Of a stretch of DNA of 64,000 nucleotides, positions 58,971-64,000 are shown one piece after another; position 1 is the first letter of the stretch; every line of letters starts with the position of its first letter. The position numbers were made by a program, and so were the translations under genes. The notes beneath the pieces are model-generated. The model saw only the letters and a program-made list of their open reading frames with translations, did not search any database and was not told where the DNA came from. Source of the DNA: Flavobacteriales bacterium (GTDB lineage Bacteria; Bacteroidota; Bacteroidia; Flavobacteriales; JABDKJ01). The DNA is taken from positions 1-64,000 of the forward strand of contig JABDKJ010000013.1 of NCBI GenBank assembly GCA_013002285.1, read 5' to 3'.

Positions 58971-60346
58971 TGCATTTCATTGTATTATTCCTATCCTTCT
59001 ATTTTGGATTCCTGCTTATAAGGTATAAGAGAAAAGTGTTTTACCAGTTGGCGGAAAACAGCGTAGGATTATTGAACCAACTTTTAAGCAAAGAGGAAGA
59101 TGAAATAAAACTAGAGCTTGTCCAAAAGGCTACTTCAAAAGCTCTAAAAGCGCTCACCCTCTTCATTATATTAATTGCCTTTGCAATTGGTATTTTCTTA
59201 GCTCCTCTTATTGCTTTAAAGGAGATTTTTGGGATTACAGAAAATGTCTTCCAGGGTCCTTTTTTAGTCGATCTTGTTATTATCTCTGTTGCCAGTGTAC
59301 TCGCCTTTGTTTTTCCTAAGCTGAAGAATAATGAAAGCTCTTACTCTGAATTGTCACAGTTGTTGCACAGATTGGCTCTAAATAACTACGTTTTGCAGAT
59401 CAAACTATTCCAAAGAGAAAAAAGAAAATTTGGCCAGACGCCAGAGCGCAATGAATTCTTGATCATTTCTGGTTTAGCAAGAGCTGGAACAACAAGCATG
59501 TTGAATGATCTTATGGAGAGCAATGCGTTTGCTTCTTTGAACTATTCCAACATGCCATTTCTACTGTGTCCAAACACATGGAAAAAACTTTATAACCCTC
59601 AAAAAGGAGAGAACAAAGAAAGGAGCCATAAAGATGGAATATATATCGGCTTGGGATCGAATGAAGCTCTTGAGGAGTATTTCTTTAAGGCCCATTTAAA
59701 AGACAATTATATTAGGAACGAAGGCCTATTTGAGCACGAGATCTCAGAAGAGGTGCACGATGAATATTTGGAGTATCAAAGTGTTGTAAGAAACAGTTCT
59801 GATAAGATCTATTTAGCTAAGAACAATAACTTTATATTGAGGTATCGCTCCATACGAAAGCTCAACAAAGAATTCAAAATGGTCATTATGTTACGGGAGC
59901 CGCTTTTGCATGCATCTTCACTTCTCGAGAAACATGTGCAATATGCGAAGATGCAGGAAGAAGACCCATTTGTTTTGGAGTATATGGATTGGCTTGGGCA
60001 TCATGAATTTGGGAAAGGCGTTAAGCCTTTTGTGTTGGGATCAAACAAGGATATTAGTGCGAATGGTTCTCTTAACTCGATCGATCATTGGTTGAAAGTC
60101 TGGGTCAACTACTACAGTTTTGTAAATTCTCTGGATGAAAATGGTATGGTCTTGATCGATTATGAAAAATACTGTGAAGACCCTAATTCTACCTTGAAAA
60201 AGGTACTTGGTCTTGTACAATTAGAGGATTCATTACATGAAAAAAAACGTTTCATAAACCAAAGGAAGAACATAGAGGGCTATTCAAATGAATTGTATGG
60301 AAAAGCGAGAAGCATATATGATACTCTCTTATCCAAAGCGAGTTGA
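58970..60346 (+). CDS. Membrane-anchored sulfotransferase
   Basis: 458 residues, GTG start. Three hydrophobic segments at about 2-19, 60-83 and 96-117 precede a sulfotransferase domain. The PAPS 5'-phosphosulfate-binding loop is LIISGLARAGTTSM (164-177); the 3'-phosphate region is FKMVIMLREPLLHASSLLE (R309, S316-317). Such enzymes transfer sulfate from PAPS to a sugar, lipid or tyrosine acceptor. Linked genes (ASST-like protein, GT2 and GT39-type glycosyltransferases nearby) suggest a surface glycan or glycolipid. The stop is 52 bases before scoB. Confidence 0.8.
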   Translation: MHFIVLFLSFYFGFLLIRYKRKVFYQLAENSVGLLNQLLSKEEDEIKLELVQKATSKALKALTLFIILIAFAIGIFLAPLIALKEIFGITENVFQGPFLVDLVIISVASVLAFVFPKLKNNESSYSELSQLLHRLALNNYVLQIKLFQREKRKFGQTPERNEFLIISGLARAGTTSMLNDLMESNAFASLNYSNMPFLLCPNTWKKLYNPQKGENKERSHKDGIYIGLGSNEALEEYFFKAHLKDNYIRNEGLFEHEISEEVHDEYLEYQSVVRNSSDKIYLAKNNNFILRYRSIRKLNKEFKMVIMLREPLLHASSLLEKHVQYAKMQEEDPFVLEYMDWLGHHEFGKGVKPFVLGSNKDISANGSLNSIDHWLKVWVNYYSFVNSLDENGMVLIDYEKYCEDPNSTLKKVLGLVQLEDSLHEKKRFINQRKNIEGYSNELYGKARSIYDTLLSKAS

Positions 60347-60362
60347 AGAATGAACCAAATGC

Positions 60363-60370
60363 TATATTTG
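60363..60370 (+). promoter_or_regulatory. Candidate scoB promoter (TATATTTG)
   Basis: TATATTTG matches TAnnTTTG and lies 28 bases before the scoB ATG. A TTG sits 17 bases upstream (60343-60345), two short of N19. If real, scoB no longer depends on the scoA transcript. Confidence 0.45.
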
Positions 60371-60398
60371 AAATGATTTCAAACAAACAGAAAAACAC

Positions 60399-61055
60399 AT
60401 GGCATTAGACAAGGTCGGAATAGCAAAACGCATTGCACAGGAATTGAAAGATGGTTGGTATGTAAATTTAGGCATTGGTATACCAACTCTTGTTGCCAAC
60501 TATATTCCTGAGGGAATAGACGTAGAGTTCCAAAGTGAGAACGGGATCTTAGGGATGGGACCATTTCCTTTCGATGGAGAAGAAGATGCAGATATGATAA
60601 ACGCTGGAAAGCAAACCGTAACATTAAAACCTGGTGCCGTTTTGTTCGATTCTGCAACGAGTTTTGCTATGATCAGAGGCCAACACGTTCAGCTCACAGT
60701 TTTAGGGGCTATGGAAGTTGCAGAGAATGGAGACATAGCAAATTGGAAGATCCCTGGCAGAATGGTTAAGGGAATGGGCGGTGCAATGGATCTTGTTGCT
60801 TCTGCGGAAAACATCATTGTGGCAATGATGCACACAAATAAGAGAGGCGAATCTAAATTGTTAGAAAAATGTACTCTTCCTCTGACTGGAGTGAATTGTG
60901 TTAAGCGAGTAGTCACGAATTTAGCTGTGCTTGATATTGAGAATGGCGCTTTTATTTTAAGAGAAAGGGCTCCGGGAGTGAGTGTAGAAGAAATAAAAGA
61001 AGCAACTTCAGGGAAACTAATTATTGAAGGAGATATTCCTGAAATGAAGGTCTAA
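60399..61055 (+). CDS. scoB: 3-oxoacid CoA-transferase subunit B
   Basis: 218 residues, subunit B. Catalytic glutamate E47 lies in EFQSENGILGMGP; the N-terminal YVNLGIGIPTLVANYIP and GGAMDLVASAENIIVAM are typical. It forms the active heteromer with ScoA (56821). Separated from scoA by the ASST-like/small/sulfotransferase genes, which is not the usual gene order. ATG start. Confidence 0.95.
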   Translation: MALDKVGIAKRIAQELKDGWYVNLGIGIPTLVANYIPEGIDVEFQSENGILGMGPFPFDGEEDADMINAGKQTVTLKPGAVLFDSATSFAMIRGQHVQLTVLGAMEVAENGDIANWKIPGRMVKGMGGAMDLVASAENIIVAMMHTNKRGESKLLEKCTLPLTGVNCVKRVVTNLAVLDIENGAFILRERAPGVSVEEIKEATSGKLIIEGDIPEMKV

Positions 61056-61117
61056 CCTTATTTATAAGATCATTTCGCATAGCAAGAATATAGAAATGCG
61101 AGATCAGAAAAAGGGTC

Positions 61118-61843
61118 ATGAAAGTAAATAGGGTTTCAATATTGATGCCAGCATACAATGAGGAAAACACGCTTTCGTTGATCTTGGAAAAGCTACTGAA
61201 TTTAGAGCTGATAGGCGGGATTGGAAAGGAGTTGGTTGTCATTAACGATGCTTCAACAGACAGGACCGAAGAGGTGCTTTTTGAATTCAGAAAGGAACAT
61301 CCCGGACTAGACATTCAATACTATAAGCAAGAAAAAAATCAAGGAAAGGGTGCAGCTATACACAAGGGCATAGAACTGGCAAAGGGAGATTACTTAGTGG
61401 TGCAAGATGCGGACCTGGAATATGACCCAGAGGAAATAAACCTATTGCTTAAGCCTGTTTTGGATGGCTTTGCAGACGTTGTGTATGGATCAAGATTTAT
61501 GGGTGGAAAACCACACCGAGTACTTTTCTTTTGGCACTCTATAGGTAATAAGATCCTTACTACCATGTCTAATATGTTCACTAATCTGAACCTAACTGAT
61601 ATGGAAACCTGTTATAAGCTAATAAGAACAGACCACGCTCGATCTTTGAAATTGAAAGAAAAACGATTTGGCTTTGAGCCGGAAGTTACAGCAAAGCTTT
61701 CAAGAATTGCAAAGATCCGATTTTATGAAATTGGGATCTCCTACTACGGGAGGACATATGAAGAAGGAAAAAAGATAAACTGGAAAGATGGTTTTAGAGC
61801 TATCTATTGTATTCTGAAGTATAATCTTTTTTCAAGATCCTGA
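61118..61843 (+). CDS. GT2 glycosyltransferase (polyprenyl-phosphate hexose synthase, DPM1-like)
   Basis: 241 residues of GT-A fold: VSILMPAYNEENTLSLILE at the N-terminus, VVINDASTDRTEEVL, the metal-binding VVQDADLEYDPEEINLLL, and LTDMETCYKLIR typical of dolichol-phosphate-mannose synthase relatives. Most likely makes a polyprenyl-phosphate-linked sugar. Its last 44 bases overlap the convergent GT39-type gene, whose substrates are such polyprenyl-phosphate sugars; the pair could act together. Confidence 0.86.
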   Translation: MKVNRVSILMPAYNEENTLSLILEKLLNLELIGGIGKELVVINDASTDRTEEVLFEFRKEHPGLDIQYYKQEKNQGKGAAIHKGIELAKGDYLVVQDADLEYDPEEINLLLKPVLDGFADVVYGSRFMGGKPHRVLFFWHSIGNKILTTMSNMFTNLNLTDMETCYKLIRTDHARSLKLKEKRFGFEPEVTAKLSRIAKIRFYEIGISYYGRTYEEGKKINWKDGFRAIYCILKYNLFSRS

Positions 61844-63305
61844 TCAACAACTCTTCACTACCGCCATTATTTTCTTCCTCAACCCAACCATCTTTTTCTA
61901 GTTCCAATAAAACAGAATTTTCCTTGTCGGAATCCCAATAGTTGTTCTGGACAAGTATGATGCTGTCGAATTCATCATGAGCCTTTAACATGTTTTTTGA
62001 AGTATAAAGACCATAAATGTTTTGTGATTTGAGGATGGTCTCATAATCACTGGGTTGACTGAATGCATCACGGTCAAGGTAGTATCCTAAGTCATTTATT
62101 CGCCAGTATGGCACAATGTAAACTAAGCTTTTTTCAGTCTTTCTTTCTTTTACCCATTCACTTGCTAGATCCCACTGAAAAATCGGTCGCTTTTGCGGAA
62201 TAAATCCTTGTTGGAATTTCACAACAAAATAGATCAGCGCAGCCAGCTTTAATAAGTTAGGTATCCTGATATAGGCAATTGCATAGCCCAAAGCCAAGAG
62301 TGGTCCTATTCCCGCGAAAAGCATATAGCGGAGTCTAAAAACGGGAGAGTATTGAGCGATAAAATAATTGAGGAAAACAGGAATAAAATAGACTGATACA
62401 AAGAGCAAGAGATACTTGTAGTTAAACCCTGTTTTGAAAACAGGATAAAACCTATTTACAACGATCAAGACTACAAAAAGGATCAAGCAGCAATAAATAA
62501 GGTTATGCGTAGGGTCGTGTCCAGTGAGTTTAATAAGGACGAATTCAAGATCAATTTGAGATGGCTTACTCAACCAAAAATTGTCATCAGGAATGTTGTT
62601 CTTAAGGCTTAATAATTGAGGAATGAATAACAAAGCTGAAAGGACAAAACTAAGCCCCACCTTCAGAAATATGTTTGAATTTGGAAACACAAAAAGAAGA
62701 ATTAAGAACTGCGTAACAGGCAGAAGTACAGAGGTGTAGTGGCAATAGGGTAGAGCAGCATTTACAAGAGCCAGGACAATAAGTGACCTGAGATCTGGCT
62801 TTTCGAGAACTTTGGTAAAAAGGTATATAGAAATAGACGCAAGAAAGAACACAAGGGAGAATGCCCTGACTTCATGGGAGAAGTCAAAATGAACATTGCT
62901 CAACAAGAATAGCGAAGATGGAAGTATAGCGGCAATAAGGTTCCCAGTTCTTTTGCCAATGAGATATATAAAAAATGCCGCACCAACACTAAAAAGAGCA
63001 GAAAGACTCTTTACCGCTACCGACCCAATTCCAAAAAGCTTGATCCAAAAATGGAGCAATGTAAAATACAAGGGTGGGTTTGCTTCTTTGTTAAGTTGGG
63101 TAAATAGCTCAGGAAGGGGCTTTTGAGAATGAAAGATAGAAAAGGCTTGGTCTCCATGTATGTGCATTTGATCTAGAAAGCAGAACTTGTAAAAGAAATT
63201 CAAGGCCATAACGATCACAAAGAAGGCAAGCATTACCCACTTAGAACGGAACAAGGTCTCTAATAGCTCATTGATCGACTGCCAGTATTTCTTCACTTTT
63301 TCCAA
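61800..63305 (-). CDS. GT39-type (ArnT/PMT-like) glycosyltransferase
   Basis: 501 residues with about eleven hydrophobic segments. After the first segment is a periplasmic loop with the acidic GDQAFSIFHSQ and EANPPLYFTLLHFWIKLFG, the pattern of the PMT_2/ArnT family that transfers sugar from a polyprenyl phosphate. The frame begins TTG 63305; GTG 63296 is also possible. Its 5' end overlaps the ABC ATPase gene by 38 bases in the same strand, so translation is probably coupled. Function in surface glycan modification is inferred. Confidence 0.78.
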   Translation of the reverse strand: MEKVKKYWQSINELLETLFRSKWVMLAFFVIVMALNFFYKFCFLDQMHIHGDQAFSIFHSQKPLPELFTQLNKEANPPLYFTLLHFWIKLFGIGSVAVKSLSALFSVGAAFFIYLIGKRTGNLIAAILPSSLFLLSNVHFDFSHEVRAFSLVFFLASISIYLFTKVLEKPDLRSLIVLALVNAALPYCHYTSVLLPVTQFLILLFVFPNSNIFLKVGLSFVLSALLFIPQLLSLKNNIPDDNFWLSKPSQIDLEFVLIKLTGHDPTHNLIYCCLILFVVLIVVNRFYPVFKTGFNYKYLLLFVSVYFIPVFLNYFIAQYSPVFRLRYMLFAGIGPLLALGYAIAYIRIPNLLKLAALIYFVVKFQQGFIPQKRPIFQWDLASEWVKERKTEKSLVYIVPYWRINDLGYYLDRDAFSQPSDYETILKSQNIYGLYTSKNMLKAHDEFDSIILVQNNYWDSDKENSVLLELEKDGWVEEENNGGSEELLIRILKKDYTSEYNR

Positions 63306-64000
63306 TTGCTATTAGCTTACCATTTTCCATGTGCATTACGCGGTCGCTAAAGTAACGAACCACATCCATATCGTGTGAGATGAATAGATAAGTGAGGTTA
63401 AACTCATCTTTTAAGTCGTTTAAGAGATTAAGTACTTGCGCTTGAACAGATACATCTAAAGCAGACACGGACTCATCGCAAACAATAACTTCTGGCTCTA
63501 GGATCAAAGAACGGGCAATGCCTATTCGCTGTCTTTGTCCACCGGAAAACTCATGTGGATAGCGGTCAATGTGCTTAGCCAACAGACCAACTTTGTTGAG
63601 CATGGTCTTGCATTTTTCACGTGCTTCATTTTTTGAAGAGACCATATCGTGCGCAAACAAGGGTTCGCATATTGCTCTGCCGATCGTCATTTTTGGATTT
63701 AGTGAAGAGAATGGGTCTTGAAATATGATCTGCACTTTCTTACGGAATTGCATTATCTCAGATCGTGAAAATGAAGACCTGTCTTTTCCCTCGAAGATGA
63801 CCCTTCCACTTGAAATATCTTGCAACCCAACAATAGCCCTACCTAGGGTTGTTTTTCCACTTCCTGACCCACCAACTAGTCCTAAAGTTTCCCCTTTCAA
63901 TAGATCGAACGAAATGCCATCAACTGCTTTAACATATTCTCTGATCTTGCCCAATATCCCTTTTTTTATGGGATACCATACTTTCAATTCATCAACATTG
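63268..64000 (-). CDS. Peptide-type ABC transporter ATP-binding protein, C-terminal portion
   Basis: Open at the right edge; the visible 244 codons form an ATPase domain: GLVGGSGSGKTTLGRAIVG (Walker A), IIFQDPFSSLNPKMTIG, FSGGQRQRIGIARSLI (signature) and VIVCDESVSALDVSVQ (Walker B). FQDPFSSLNP and the preceding KVWYPIKKGILGKIREYVKAVD are typical of Dpp/Opp-type ATPases (DppF). Because the frame continues upstream without a stop (AAT GTT GAT GAA TTG), it may be the second half of a fused DppD-DppF protein, common in this phylum. Permease genes are not visible. Confidence 0.85.
   Translation of the reverse strand, partial: NVDELKVWYPIKKGILGKIREYVKAVDGISFDLLKGETLGLVGGSGSGKTTLGRAIVGLQDISSGRVIFEGKDRSSFSRSEIMQFRKKVQIIFQDPFSSLNPKMTIGRAICEPLFAHDMVSSKNEAREKCKTMLNKVGLLAKHIDRYPHEFSGGQRQRIGIARSLILEPEVIVCDESVSALDVSVQAQVLNLLNDLKDEFNLTYLFISHDMDVVRYFSDRVMHMENGKLIAIGKSEEILAVDQ

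Noticed and set aside
61076..61102. TCGCAT-N15-ATGCGA inverted repeat between scoB and the GT2 gene
   Set aside because: Short arms, long loop and no T-run; not a convincing terminator or operator.

Overview
The window is ordinary chromosomal DNA (AT-rich, about 39-40% GC by eye) from a member of the Bacteroidota, most likely a marine or aquatic Flavobacteriales-type organism. The evidence is lineage-marker genes: GldH gliding lipoprotein, an IPExxxVDY-family protein, DUF4271 and DUF4175 proteins, a viroplasmin-type RNase H1, a C-terminal region resembling a type IX secretion (T9SS) sorting domain, lipoproteins with Bacteroidota-style signal peptides, and promoters of the Bacteroidota type (TTG-N19-TAnnTTTG) ahead of acpP and an aldehyde dehydrogenase gene. 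Start codons are very often TTG or GTG, and one appears to be CTG. I see no rRNA, CRISPR, insertion sequence, integrase or prophage; two tRNA genes are present.

Layout. 1-3.7 kb, minus strand: a truncated O-antigen-ligase-like membrane protein, the S41 protease ctpA, rnpA, hemD and a DUF4271 protein. 3.8-10.3 kb, plus: glutaryl-CoA dehydrogenase, propionyl-CoA carboxylase beta subunit, an MsbA-like exporter, and a methionine/glutamine transaminase coupled to an omega-amidase. 10.3-15.1 kb, minus: a lipoprotein, free methionine sulfoxide reductase, comF, tRNA-Cys, folB and gltX. 15.2-24.8 kb, plus: an rRNA-methyltransferase-like gene, DUF4175, an RsbW-like ATPase, ybeY, mnmG (flanked by two parS-like palindromes), a SAM methyltransferase and an aminoadipate-semialdehyde-type dehydrogenase. 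24.8-28 kb: TlpA-like lipoprotein, M28 peptidase, rpiB. 28-32.6 kb: a 480-bp AT-rich intergenic region followed by a tight three-gene operon (secreted YwqK/MORN-repeat protein, PAS histidine kinase, LytTR regulator). 32.6-39 kb, minus: coiled-coil protein, CAU tRNA, methylmalonyl-CoA epimerase, three secreted/lipoproteins, biotin carrier protein, RNase H, MarC, purN.

39-46.7 kb, plus: a RimK-type ligase with a retropepsin-like protease and an AstE/AspA-type deacylase sits between purN and the acpP-fabF-rnc-IPExxxVDY-pyk-M42 block. 46.7-51.5 kb: pheS, a cyclophilin lipoprotein, two tandem paralogous small lipoproteins, cvpA, pgk. 51.6-61 kb, plus: holB, a RicT/PSP1 protein, gldH, penicillin-binding protein 1A, then the two CoA-transferase subunits scoA and scoB, which are separated by an arylsulfotransferase-like protein, an overlooked 47-residue membrane protein and a membrane-anchored sulfotransferase. 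The right end holds a GT2 and a GT39-type glycosyltransferase and a truncated peptide-type ABC ATPase.

Functional threads: lysine catabolism (aminoadipate-semialdehyde dehydrogenase, GcdH, ScoAB); propionyl/methylmalonyl-CoA metabolism (PccB, biotin carrier, epimerase, all unlinked, with no biotin carboxylase in the window); envelope biogenesis and surface glycan chemistry; and fatty-acid initiation genes. The items most worth a second look are the sulfation module that splits scoAB, the parS-like pair around mnmG, the RimK/protease/deacylase insertion, and the MORN-kinase-LytTR operon with its palindromic upstream region.
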